A DNA stretch of 63,438 nt, from assembly GCA_937930235.1 (NCBI GenBank), contig CALGLJ010000094.1, forward strand, positions 1 through 63,438, read 5' to 3'. The stretch is from an uncultured Verrucomicrobiales bacterium. Its GTDB lineage: Bacteria; Verrucomicrobiota; Verrucomicrobiia; Verrucomicrobiales; Akkermansiaceae. Position 1 is the first letter of the stretch, and every line of letters begins with the position of its first letter. The translations under genes were made by a program, and so were the position numbers. Positions 28,001 to 37,028 of the stretch are shown piece after piece. The notes beneath the pieces were generated by a model. The model searched no databases. It had not been told where the DNA came from and was given only the letters and a program-made list of their open reading frames with translations.

Positions 28001-28294
28001 TGTCTCTACTTCAATCGTGACACTCCCGATATTACGCGAGGCATTTGAAGTGATGCGTTTGATCCCCTCGACATCCGTGAGTGCTTCTTCAATCGGGATA
28101 TTCACCCCACTGGTCACTTCATCCGGGGTGGCATTTGGATACGGCACGCTGACGACGATGGCGTCAAAAGCAGTTTCCGGGAACACCTCCTTGCGCAACT
28201 GAAACCACGTCGTGAAACCTACGATGAACACCGCAAGCATCAGGAAGTTTGCCGCAACATGATTCCGGCTAAACCATTTAATGACCTTCTCCAT
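25073..28294 (-). CDS. RND efflux transporter permease (AcrB/HAE1-like)
   Basis: 1073 aa; FPETAFDAIVVSVPYPNATPDEVTSGVNIPIEEAL, VLGIVVDDAIVVGENV, twelve-TM RND layout. Confidence 0.93.
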   Translation of the reverse strand: MEKVIKWFSRNHVAANFLMLAVFIVGFTTWFQLRKEVFPETAFDAIVVSVPYPNATPDEVTSGVNIPIEEALTDVEGIKRITSNASRNIGSVTIEVETGYETRDVMDQVKTNIDAIDNFAENAERPVLEELVVNRQILSLAISADTDEANLRAYAEEIRDGLLNYQSPKPEGRANKLWQVLESPGIAIQNFLKGPPSIKKAELASVRPYEISIEVSEDELRKYGLTLQEVAAAIRNASLDLPSGSVKTQSGEVLVRAVGKRYRGKDFQNIVIKTLPDGSELFLSQIATVIDGFEDVELESNFNGKPAVVLNVFRVGSQDTLTVARLAKDYLNTKELPPGVSVEVWNDQSLFLKGRLDLLKRNMGMGLLWVLIVLALFLRPSLAFLVALGIPVSFAGGVWLMPQLGISINMISAFAFILVLGIVVDDAIVVGENVYTRIQSGEHPKKASWKGTHEVGVVVVFGILTTMAAFTPMLGLSGVSGKIWPNIPLVVIPVLFFSLLQSKLVLPAHLALLKPSSTKKTRNPILRVQRAIAKSLEQFIEIVYTPVLRFCLTFRYLVLVGFTALFMVSVSLAVTGWVPWEFFPKVEGEVLTGKIEMTLGAPFSETQKVVRRFEQAALKLGEEFQDNEGNSIVVNVLATAGMQPFQGGFTPGGPPTGTHLGEVTIELTEAKSRGVSSEEIKIRWQEILGEVPGLVSLKIKAETGAGGNAIDVNLTGNDAKQLEKATAWATERLANDYEGVIEVSNSDRRGREELIIADLTPRGKALGFDLATVMNQVRDAFFGNEVQRLQRGRDEVKVMVRYPAEERKSIANFEQMKLRTSQGEDVPILEIVEPKYDRGSASITRVDRFQTISLQADVNRSGGYNANEIVASFTEDVLENIGKKFPGVQFSFEGEQSDQRDSIREMMIGFVGALMLMYVLMAIPLKSYLQPFIVMSVIPFGMVGAIAGHVVMGLNLSIMSMCGIVALAGVVVNDSLVFVDYVNRHQKSSATILEAAMRAGARRFRPILLTSLTTFVGLMPMLLETDMQAKFLIPMAVSLGFGILFATAITLILLPCLYLLLEDIRHFFRWLWS

Positions 28295-29414
28295 CAGATA
28301 CCGCGAGTTTCATCCCCACAACTGGGAGTTCAATTTTTGTCGTAATGATACGCTCCCCATCAGTCAGCCCTTCACGGACATATAAATACTCACCTGAACT
28401 TCGGATGATTTTGAGCGAGCGCACTTCAAGTTGATCTTCCTCGTTCATGACAAACACCTGATCACGCCCCCGCACCGCTCGGCGAGGGACAGGGATCACT
28501 TCGTCTAACTGAGAACCTTTGATTTCGGCTTGTACAAATAGTCCTGGAGAAGGGAGGCGAAAACGCTCTTCAGCTTCATCATTTGGTAATATTCTGACTA
28601 CGAGATAGGCCGATAAGGTGGTGCGATCAATGTCGCCTTCACTCCAAAGAACTTCTGTCTCCCAGCGATGGGTCGTTCCTGCAATCGTGGTCGTCAAATA
28701 CCCCTCAGCCTCTTCCGGCAGTTGCGCAAAATCATCGAGCGAAAATGGGAGGCGAACAAGGTATTGCTCGGGATCATATAAGAGCCCTAAACGTGCCCCC
28801 GGAGCGACTACCGCTCCTAAATCAAGACTGGTCGCACGCACGCGGCACCCAAAAGGGGCCATGATTCTTGTTCGTCCAAGATCTTCGATAGCTTTATTCA
28901 GCAGGGCTTGAGCTGAAGTCACGCGCGCTTTGGCACTTTTCAGATAAGGAATTCGCAGGGCCAAATCACTTGGGGTTCTGCCTCCTCCGATTTTTTCCCA
29001 ATCCCGCTTGGCCTGAATCCCGCGTGCTTCTTCCTGCGCAAGAACCAATTTTGCATCCTCCAGAGTCGCTTCTGCTTGAGCCACGGCCGTTTGGTAATCG
29101 ACCTGATCTAGCTGCGCAATGAGCTCTCCTTCCGCAAAGGTGCCACCTACTTCGAAATTCGGATGCACATGAGTCACTCTTCCCCCAACCTGAGCTGAAA
29201 GTACGGTCTCTCTCCGAGCAAAAACTAAACCCTCACTTTCTAGGGAAAACTGAATTACCCCCCTCTTGGCTGGCACCACTTCCACGAGAGGAACCATCAC
29301 TTGAGCTTCTTTTTTTTCAACTTTGGGTTTATTTTCTTCCAAGAACTTAATCGTCCCGTAGGTCAAAGCAACAAGAGCAAGGATGCCAATGACGGTGATA
29401 ATAATACGTTTCAT
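28278..29414 (-). CDS. RND efflux periplasmic adaptor subunit
   Basis: LSAQVGGRVTHVHPNFEVGGTFAEGELIAQLDQVDYQTAVAQAEATLEDAK; overlaps permease and OMP genes. Confidence 0.9.
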   Translation of the reverse strand: MKRIIITVIGILALVALTYGTIKFLEENKPKVEKKEAQVMVPLVEVVPAKRGVIQFSLESEGLVFARRETVLSAQVGGRVTHVHPNFEVGGTFAEGELIAQLDQVDYQTAVAQAEATLEDAKLVLAQEEARGIQAKRDWEKIGGGRTPSDLALRIPYLKSAKARVTSAQALLNKAIEDLGRTRIMAPFGCRVRATSLDLGAVVAPGARLGLLYDPEQYLVRLPFSLDDFAQLPEEAEGYLTTTIAGTTHRWETEVLWSEGDIDRTTLSAYLVVRILPNDEAEERFRLPSPGLFVQAEIKGSQLDEVIPVPRRAVRGRDQVFVMNEEDQLEVRSLKIIRSSGEYLYVREGLTDGERIITTKIELPVVGMKLAVSDGEGH

Positions 29415-30820
29415 TTTCCGACGCGGTAATCGCCTCCTAGGGCGAGATGTAAAGTGACTCGGTTATCCAGACGCAAGCGTTTGAGGCTGACAAGTTGTGA
29501 CTCTAAAGACGTTCGATTTGCTTCAGCCGTAATCAAACTAAGAGCATCACCAATCCCACTCGCATAATCTGAGCGACTCGCAAGTGCCGCTTCTTTCGCT
29601 GCGATGGAGGCGTCCTTCACCGCTTGATAGCGGAGATTTAAGAAGCGCTCCGTCACGAGCGCCTGCTCCACTTCACCAAAGGCGCCGAGGACGGTGCGCT
29701 GGAGGTTGGCCAGTTCAAGACGATCATTCGCGGCCAGACGTTTCTTATCCGAACGAAGCGATCCACCTTGCCAAATCGGCTGGGTGATGGCCGAAGCCAG
29801 CGACCAGACGCCAAAGTCAGAATCGACCAGACGTTTGAGCTGGTCCGAACTCGATCCGCCGCGAGCAGTGAGACGAAAGCTAGGATAAAACGCCAATCTG
29901 CCCTGCTCCAAACGCCGTCCACTGGCCGCAAACCTCCGCTCCGCTTCTAAAATATCAGGCCGCCGCAAGAGCAGCTCCGAAGGCAATCCCACGGGCGGAA
30001 CGGGAGGAATGGCAGGAAGACGGGTGGCCGCTCGAAGCGCCCCAGTAGGATAGCGTGCCATCAGAAGCTCTAACTGACGAATCGCTTGCTCTCTCTCCCC
30101 CTGCCGCTGAAGCAAAGTCGCTTTCCCAGATGCCACTTCCGTTTCCGCACGACGAAATTCTGAAGAGGAGCCCCCTTCCGCAGTCAACGCATTTTGAAAT
30201 CGGTCTTGCACAATTGCGAGCGTGGTGTTCCGCAAGCTTTGGGCAGCCTCTGCTAGCTTGATCTGTTCATTAGACTCAGCGACTGCAAGCCACGCTCTCA
30301 CTACCTGAGCTGCGAGCGAAGCCCGAGCGGCTCGGTATGCTTGTCCTTCCGCCTGCGCTTCCGCGATGGACGCGGCCTGCCCCGCGCGATGGCGCCCCCA
30401 AATATCAAGCTCCCAAGAGACGCTGAGATTCGCCCCATAGTTTTCCGAAAGTGACGAAGGAACTCCGCCGTCTCCAAAAGGAAACCCCACAAACACTTGC
30501 TTGGAGCGGGAGGAATCCAATCCTGCAGAAACTTGCGGCTTTCTCGATGCTCCTGCAGTGCGAGCACTCGCCACCGCTCGATTGACTCTCTCTGCGGCCA
30601 CCCGCATATTAGGATTAACCGAAAGCGCTTCATCTACGAGTGAAGTCAACTGACGTCCTCCGATACGACTCACCCAGCGAGTATCAATCCCAGCGCGAGC
30701 TTCTTTTGTCTCAACCCATCGCACTGGCACTTGTCCAGAGGACGCGTCTATCCTTGAGGAAGGAATCTTTGCCGTGCAACCCACAATCCAGAAGAGCGGC
30801 AAGACTACCCATTTTTTCAT
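29411..30820 (-). CDS. Outer membrane efflux lipoprotein (TolC/NodT family)
   Basis: Lipobox FWIVGC; LSVSWELDIWGRHRAG, LLLRRPDILEAERRFAASG. Confidence 0.9.
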   Translation of the reverse strand: MKKWVVLPLFWIVGCTAKIPSSRIDASSGQVPVRWVETKEARAGIDTRWVSRIGGRQLTSLVDEALSVNPNMRVAAERVNRAVASARTAGASRKPQVSAGLDSSRSKQVFVGFPFGDGGVPSSLSENYGANLSVSWELDIWGRHRAGQAASIAEAQAEGQAYRAARASLAAQVVRAWLAVAESNEQIKLAEAAQSLRNTTLAIVQDRFQNALTAEGGSSSEFRRAETEVASGKATLLQRQGEREQAIRQLELLMARYPTGALRAATRLPAIPPVPPVGLPSELLLRRPDILEAERRFAASGRRLEQGRLAFYPSFRLTARGGSSSDQLKRLVDSDFGVWSLASAITQPIWQGGSLRSDKKRLAANDRLELANLQRTVLGAFGEVEQALVTERFLNLRYQAVKDASIAAKEAALASRSDYASGIGDALSLITAEANRTSLESQLVSLKRLRLDNRVTLHLALGGDYRVGK

Positions 30821-31009
30821 GACCAGCCTCCTCCCAAAAAGCCTTTCTCTACCAAAAGATTTGGCCCCGCCTCAATGGGCGTGCGCTGTGTCCCACCAGG
30901 GATTCTGGTTTGATCTAGCATGAGTATTCTACAAGTGATTTAGATGCATTTCATCATTTTACAAACATTTGTTTGGACTTTTCTTGCCGCCAGAGAATCC
31001 TCCCGGCAC

Positions 31010-31834
31010 ATGAAGTTGATTCATCAAGACTGTCTGGCTGGGATGCAGGATATGCCAGATGAATCGATCGATATCGTGGTCACATCACCGCCCTATAATC
31101 TTGGAATTGATTACGGGACATACGATGACACCAAGGATCGCTCCTCTTTCGTCACTTGGTGCCAAGATTGGGCGAGTGAAGTGCATCGCCTCTTGAAGAA
31201 TGATGGTTCTTTTTTTCTCAATGTCGGAGCAGCCCCTGCCAATCCCCTCCTCCCTCACCAACTACTGCTCGCCCTCACTGAGAGCCGTCCAGAATTCATC
31301 CTGCAGAACACCTTTCACTGGGTGAAATCGATCACAATCCAAACGCGTAAGGGGGAAACAATTTCCGCAGGACACTTCAAACCGATTAACTCTAAACGCT
31401 ACGTGAACGACTGCCATGAGTACCTCTTTCATCTGAGTAAAAGTGGCACCGTCCCGCTGAATCGAAGAGATGCTGGGGTTGAGTATGCTGATAAATCAAA
31501 CATCGCCCGCTGGGGGCATACCGGAGGACAAGATAAACGCTGTCGTGGCAACACCTGGTTCATCCCCTACGATACCATCAAATCTCGGGACAAAGATCGC
31601 CCCCACCCGGCGACCTTTCCCGTGGGCCTCGTTGAGCAATGCCTCAAGTTGCACGGCCTCCAAGATGACACCCACCTGCTCGATCCCTTCCTTGGGATTG
31701 GCACCTCGGCCGTCGCCGCTTATCGTATGAAAGTCCCCCACTTCACCGGATTTGACATTGATGAAAACTATCTCGCGGTGGCAAAAGAACGACTGACCAA
31801 AGAAGAGGAAGACGCGGCTCAAACTCTCCTGTAA
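31010..31834 (+). CDS. Site-specific DNA methyltransferase (N4-cytosine/N6-adenine), orphan
   Basis: TSPPYNLGIDYG catalytic motif IV, HPATFPVGL, DPFLGIGTSAVAAYRM motif I; start at internal ATG (MKLIHQDCLAGMQDMPDESID). Confidence 0.88.
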   Translation: MKLIHQDCLAGMQDMPDESIDIVVTSPPYNLGIDYGTYDDTKDRSSFVTWCQDWASEVHRLLKNDGSFFLNVGAAPANPLLPHQLLLALTESRPEFILQNTFHWVKSITIQTRKGETISAGHFKPINSKRYVNDCHEYLFHLSKSGTVPLNRRDAGVEYADKSNIARWGHTGGQDKRCRGNTWFIPYDTIKSRDKDRPHPATFPVGLVEQCLKLHGLQDDTHLLDPFLGIGTSAVAAYRMKVPHFTGFDIDENYLAVAKERLTKEEEDAAQTLL

Positions 31835-31881
31835 AGATTCATCGTGACAAAAGCGCTCGAGCTGGCTGATATTAAGCGGTC

Positions 31882-32877
31882 ATGAAAACACATTTGCGAG
31901 GCAGTCTCATCATCCTGTTCTTCAGCTTTTTGAAACTCACTCCTGCGATGGGAAAGATCGTGGAATTTGATCGCCTCGAATCGTATTCCATCGTTTCCCA
32001 AAATGCCTGGGAAATCGTCTTTGACATCACCTATTTTTACGATCAAGCGCCACAAAAACGTCCTGCCTTTCTTGGGGTCGAGGGATTTGAAGGAACGACC
32101 GCTTGCTCCTATCTCACATGCGAACCAGTGCGCCTGCGGCGTGGACGACATACCGCGAGAGTGAGCCTCGCAGTCAATGCCCAACTCGATCGCCGCCGGG
32201 ACACTCATTTGGTGAATTTCTTTCTCTATCATGCGGGGCAACCGGCATTTGCATCACGAGAAGTAACCCTCTCACACCGCTGGCAGAGGAGAAACCGCCC
32301 CGCAGAACCCGTTGTAGAATATCAGGAGTATGCGGTCTGCTTTCCAGACATTGCTATCACCGTAATGCGCCATGATGGACAGGTCACCATCTCATCTGGA
32401 TCCGCAATTTTAACCGACGGACGCGAATGGGAATGCCAATCCGTGCAGCCCGGGATCTTTTCTCTCAAAAGGAAGTCCTGGAAGAAAACCAAATGGACGG
32501 TCGACACCTATAAAGGCAAAGTCATGGGGACTCAGAGACGCTATCGGGGCTTTCTCCTCGCAGGTGAAACCCTTCCTTTTCGGGTGGTAAATTATCGCGA
32601 CCGATGTGTCATTCACCTCGGAGCAGGACGGCTTATTCACGATTTAAAAAAAGATCAACTCAAGCTCGAAGCCGGAGGAAAGATCATTTCGAACTGTGTC
32701 CAATGGAGCACTCACTGTGTGAAACCAGACCTTTATCACCTACAACATCAGGGCTGGAAACAAAGCTACTGGGCTGCAGATCTCACTCAAAAAAAGAGCT
32801 ACACTTCGCGTGGAGGGCGCTTCCGAGAAGCCGGAGGGCGCTTTTCCAATCTTCCTTACTCTCTGGAGGTCAAATAA
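31882..32877 (+). CDS. Secreted hypothetical protein with an internal tandem repeat
   Basis: Signal peptide; repeated WECQSVQPGIFSLKRKSWKKTKWTVDTYKGK / WSTHCVKPDLYHLQHQGWKQSYWAADLTQKK. Confidence 0.6.
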   Translation: MKTHLRGSLIILFFSFLKLTPAMGKIVEFDRLESYSIVSQNAWEIVFDITYFYDQAPQKRPAFLGVEGFEGTTACSYLTCEPVRLRRGRHTARVSLAVNAQLDRRRDTHLVNFFLYHAGQPAFASREVTLSHRWQRRNRPAEPVVEYQEYAVCFPDIAITVMRHDGQVTISSGSAILTDGREWECQSVQPGIFSLKRKSWKKTKWTVDTYKGKVMGTQRRYRGFLLAGETLPFRVVNYRDRCVIHLGAGRLIHDLKKDQLKLEAGGKIISNCVQWSTHCVKPDLYHLQHQGWKQSYWAADLTQKKSYTSRGGRFREAGGRFSNLPYSLEVK

Positions 32878-32960
32878 ATTCAAACATGATTTACCGCAAA
32901 TGATGCGGGAAAATCACCCGAGACTCTTGCAGTGAGCGCTTGAATCGCTATGGTGCCTCC

Positions 32961-34421
32961 ATGTTCTCAAATCTTGCTGACAGTCTCGACAAAACCTTTC
33001 GGAATCTCCGGGGAGTCGGAAAAATCTCAGATAAGAACATCTCTGATGCCCTCAAAGATGTTCGACTCGCGCTTTTGGAAGCGGATGTCGAACTCGGAGT
33101 TGTTAAAAACTTCATCGCAAATGTCAGCATCAAGGCGCAAGGAACCGATGTTCTCAAGTCCATTAAACCTGGGGAACAAATCGTAAAAATCTTTCAAGAC
33201 GAACTCACCGAGCTTCTCGGCGGAGATCAAGCGCCCATCAATCTCAACCCTCCCGGATACGTTCTAATCTGCGGCCTCAATGGAGCGGGTAAGACCACCA
33301 CATCAGCAAAGCTGGCCCTCCGTCTTAAAAAAGAAGGACGTCGCCCTCTCCTCATTGCCTGCGATCTCTACCGTCCCGCGGCTATTGATCAGCTCGCCAA
33401 ACTCGCGGAACAAGTCGATGTCCCTTGTTATACCCCCGACCCATCGGAGACCGATCTGGTCAAAGTCGCGAAGGATGCAATCCGCTGGTCACAGCAGCAA
33501 AACGGCACCGTTCTCATCTTTGATACCGCAGGTCGTCAGGAACTTGATGAAGATCTTCTCAACGAACTCAAAAAACTGAACGACTTCTTAAATCCGGGAG
33601 AAACCCTCCTCGTGGCAGACTCTGCCACGGGCCAACAAGCAGTCTCAGTCGCACAGACCTTTGACGAAAAAATTGGCATCAGTGGATTAATTCTCACCAA
33701 ACTTGATGGTGATGCTCGTGGGGGAGCCGCCCTCTCCATGCGTGCCGTCACCGGGAAACCGATCAAATACATCGGGGAAGGTGAAAAAATGGAGAACCTC
33801 TCCGAATTCCACCCCAACCGAATGGCAGACCGAATTCTCGGCATGGGAGACGTCGTCAGCATGGTGGAGCAGGTCGCCGATAAGATTGATGAGAAGCAGG
33901 CCATGAAATCGGCCAAACGTCTTCAATCCGGACAATTTGATTTTAACGATTTTCTGGAGCAGATGAAAATGATCCAAAATCTCGGACCATTGGATGGAAT
34001 TTTGGGTATGCTTCCCGGTTTCAGCAAAATTAAGAAACAACTTCCCACCGGAGCCTTGGATGAAAAGCGCATCAAGCAAATGGAAGCGATTGTCCTTTCC
34101 ATGACTAAGAAGGAACGCTCCAAGCCCGTCATCATCAAAGCCCCTCGGCGTAAGAGAATTGCCGCTGGATCAGGCACCTCCTTGATTCAGGTGAACCAGC
34201 TTCTCAAACAATTTGGACAGATGCAGAAAATGATGAAGTCCAAAGGGAAGATGAAGGGAATGATGCAGCAGCTCGGAGCTCTCGGCGGCGGCGGTGGTGA
34301 AATGCCAGATCTCGGCTCACTCGGCGGAGGGGGGGCAGGCGGCGGCATGCCCAAGGGCCTCGGCGGACTCAGTGACCTCCTCGGAGGCAAAGGAAAAGGC
34401 GGGCCGAAATTCCCACAATAG
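32961..34421 (+). CDS. ffh: Signal recognition particle protein Ffh
   Basis: MFSNLADSLDKTFRNLRG, GLNGAGKTTTSAKLALRLKKEGRRPLLIACDLYRPAAIDQL, FDTAGRQ, Met-rich M domain; start at internal ATG. Confidence 0.96.
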   Translation: MFSNLADSLDKTFRNLRGVGKISDKNISDALKDVRLALLEADVELGVVKNFIANVSIKAQGTDVLKSIKPGEQIVKIFQDELTELLGGDQAPINLNPPGYVLICGLNGAGKTTTSAKLALRLKKEGRRPLLIACDLYRPAAIDQLAKLAEQVDVPCYTPDPSETDLVKVAKDAIRWSQQQNGTVLIFDTAGRQELDEDLLNELKKLNDFLNPGETLLVADSATGQQAVSVAQTFDEKIGISGLILTKLDGDARGGAALSMRAVTGKPIKYIGEGEKMENLSEFHPNRMADRILGMGDVVSMVEQVADKIDEKQAMKSAKRLQSGQFDFNDFLEQMKMIQNLGPLDGILGMLPGFSKIKKQLPTGALDEKRIKQMEAIVLSMTKKERSKPVIIKAPRRKRIAAGSGTSLIQVNQLLKQFGQMQKMMKSKGKMKGMMQQLGALGGGGGEMPDLGSLGGGGAGGGMPKGLGGLSDLLGGKGKGGPKFPQ

Positions 34422-34433
34422 CGGATCTCATTT

Positions 34434-37028
34434 TTACTCGAAATCGTCGTCGAGATCCTCTGGCAGAAAGAGATCCTCGCTCTCTTCCAACTCGACAGAT
34501 TCCTTATTGGCAACTCGTGAAATCACGACGCGGAATCCGTGTGACACGAGCCGAGTGTCATTACGCTGTAGGTCACGGTGACTCAGCAAGAGGTGGGCTT
34601 CATCATGACTTTCCCAGCTCCCTCCACGAGCCACAGCCAAGAACGAATCTTCCTGATAATTGTCTGAAACCCACTCGAACACATTTCCTCCCAGATCGGC
34701 AATGCCCAGCGTATTCTTACCGAATCTCCCAACTGGCGCCGTGTGACGGTACTCGTCTTCGTAATTCTCAATCATCTCGTCCCCATAATTTCCCGATCCT
34801 ACGGGAGGCGGCCAAGTCCCTTCTCCCCACGGGAAGACGTCTGGATTCTCACTCTCACGTTGAGCTGGGGTTTCACCAAGCTCCGCCAAGTCAACCATCT
34901 GACTCCATTCGCTATCACTTGGGAGGCGATACTCATTCCGCTCTTTGATTCTACTGAGCCGATCACTCTTTTCGAGGTTGGTCAACCATCGACAAAACTC
35001 CTCCGCCTCACCACGAGTCACATTGACTACGGGGTGTTCCTCGGTTTGTGAAAAATCTAAAATTTCAGGCTCTTTCTCCTGACTCGTAAGAAAATGACGA
35101 TAGTCTTTTACCCGCACCTCATGCACTCCAACCATAAGATCCTCTCCCAAGGGGACGAATTCCATCCCCAGACTATTCTTCCAACTACCCTGCCCAAAGC
35201 GCACACTCTTATCAGGTCTCAGTTTGATTAATTTAGGAGGAGGATCTTGTAGGTCTGACAAAGGGGCATGTCCGGTGACCGTCTTATATCCTTCTAGAGC
35301 GACCGTGTAGGTCACGATCCCCGGCTGAATCTTCCCTGACCAGGGAGTCGTCCCAATATAGCGAGTATCAATAAAGACCTCTGCTCCCGCAGGTTCGGTA
35401 TTGATTTCAAAAATGACATAAGGAATCGGACGGACTTCCAACTGAAAAGGGCGCCACCCCGAAGGAGCGCCGTCGGGAATTTTTCCAAAGCCGGTATTGT
35501 AAAATTTCACTTTTATCTCGCGATCTTTCTCATCCAGCTCATCCAAATCGCGAGGCAGATAGCCCTCTTCCCGGCATTTGCTCTCCAACCAATCCGCGTA
35601 ATCATCGGTCCAGGACTTCTTCACCAGAACGATCTTCGTTTCTTCTCCATAAGCCGAATGAGAAATCACATAAGGTTCATGATCACCTTCCACCAAGTCA
35701 TTTTCTAATCGGTAGAGATTCCACTCACGCTCTCCCACGTATTGTGAGGAAACGTGATTCCTTCCTTCGGGGTTATAAACCATTCCCAAGGCATCTTTCC
35801 AAATTTCATTCTCAATCGGCGGTGCATCCACCAAAAGCTCTACCTCCACCACTTGCACCTGATCGTTTGACTCAACCTGTATCGGAACCTCAAGGGGGCG
35901 ATAGCCCTCTTTTTTCAAAACGACATTCACCGTACTTCCAACAACCAAGGCCTCGGGGAAATCAAATCTAGTTGGCCCTTGCAAAAGGCCATCGAGATAG
36001 ACTTCCGCAGCCGGAGGCTGGCTGATAATTGTGACTCGAGTCCACTCTGGCGGCAGGGGAACGCGTCGCCCCTCAATCACCCTTGTCCCCCATGATGCCT
36101 GAAACCAGATCTGAAAGATAAAGAAGCTGAGAAAAGCCACAATAACCGCCATGATCTTGACGCCGGCCGGGATTTTACGCCGGATTTTTTTTCCTTCTTC
36201 CAGAGCCGTTAATTGCTCGACCAAAGAGGAGGCGCTTTTGATTTTGCGTTTTTCAACCCGCGGCTCGCAGACATCACAGATGATGCGATTCAATTTGATC
36301 CATTTCTTGCGATCATCTTCATCAGGTCTCTCGACCGGAAGCTCAGGAAACTGGAGGCGATCCATCCCCGTCGCCATTTCATAAAGCACCTTTCCCAGAC
36401 TATAAACATCTGCTCCTACCGTCCCCGGACCTTCCGGAGGCACAAAACCTTCTGTTCCGACAAAGGTCCGCTGATCCAAAGCCGCGACTAGGCCAATGTC
36501 AGCAAGCTTGGCCTTTCCTTCGACAAAAATGATGTTGGATGGTTTCACATCACGATGCGTCAGCTCACATTCATGAAGGTGTTGAAGAGCCTCGGCTAAA
36601 CGACGCCCCGTCTCCACACAGAGATTGGTATCCAGCGGAATTCCTGGAGTTTTCAGAGCATCACTCCGCACCGTGCGAGGTTCATATTCTGCGGGGTTAA
36701 TTTCACCGGGAGAATGAGCATCATCACCCAGCTCCATCACATAGTAGTAGAAAGGCAGTTCCCCCTCACCCATACTGCGCCCCACATGCAAGATGTGCAC
36801 GAGGCCCGGGTGATCTCTGGAGATTGGTTCGAACTTTAAAATTCCTTCAAACTCTCTTTCGAAAGTTCGCTCATCACTAAAATCTTCTCGGTATACGATC
36901 TTAACGGCACGCAAAGCACCGGTCACTCCGCGTGCGAGCCACACTTCACCATAAGCCCCGCCGCCAATTTTGCGGAGAACCTCATGATCCGGAATGATTG
37001 GATCAGGTCTTATCTTCCTCTTCTGCAT
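34434..37028 (-). CDS. Ser/Thr protein kinase with PEGA repeats and C-terminal FGE-sulfatase-like domain
   Basis: Kinase HRDVKPSNIIFVEGKAKLADIGLVA; PEGA-like PPAAEVYLDGLLQGPTRFDFPE and EPAGAEVFIDTRYIGTTPWSGKI; FGE-like ADLGGNVFEWVSDNYQEDSFLAVARGGSWE...HGFRVVIS. Confidence 0.92.
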   Translation of the reverse strand: MQKRKIRPDPIIPDHEVLRKIGGGAYGEVWLARGVTGALRAVKIVYREDFSDERTFEREFEGILKFEPISRDHPGLVHILHVGRSMGEGELPFYYYVMELGDDAHSPGEINPAEYEPRTVRSDALKTPGIPLDTNLCVETGRRLAEALQHLHECELTHRDVKPSNIIFVEGKAKLADIGLVAALDQRTFVGTEGFVPPEGPGTVGADVYSLGKVLYEMATGMDRLQFPELPVERPDEDDRKKWIKLNRIICDVCEPRVEKRKIKSASSLVEQLTALEEGKKIRRKIPAGVKIMAVIVAFLSFFIFQIWFQASWGTRVIEGRRVPLPPEWTRVTIISQPPAAEVYLDGLLQGPTRFDFPEALVVGSTVNVVLKKEGYRPLEVPIQVESNDQVQVVEVELLVDAPPIENEIWKDALGMVYNPEGRNHVSSQYVGEREWNLYRLENDLVEGDHEPYVISHSAYGEETKIVLVKKSWTDDYADWLESKCREEGYLPRDLDELDEKDREIKVKFYNTGFGKIPDGAPSGWRPFQLEVRPIPYVIFEINTEPAGAEVFIDTRYIGTTPWSGKIQPGIVTYTVALEGYKTVTGHAPLSDLQDPPPKLIKLRPDKSVRFGQGSWKNSLGMEFVPLGEDLMVGVHEVRVKDYRHFLTSQEKEPEILDFSQTEEHPVVNVTRGEAEEFCRWLTNLEKSDRLSRIKERNEYRLPSDSEWSQMVDLAELGETPAQRESENPDVFPWGEGTWPPPVGSGNYGDEMIENYEDEYRHTAPVGRFGKNTLGIADLGGNVFEWVSDNYQEDSFLAVARGGSWESHDEAHLLLSHRDLQRNDTRLVSHGFRVVISRVANKESVELEESEDLFLPEDLDDDFE

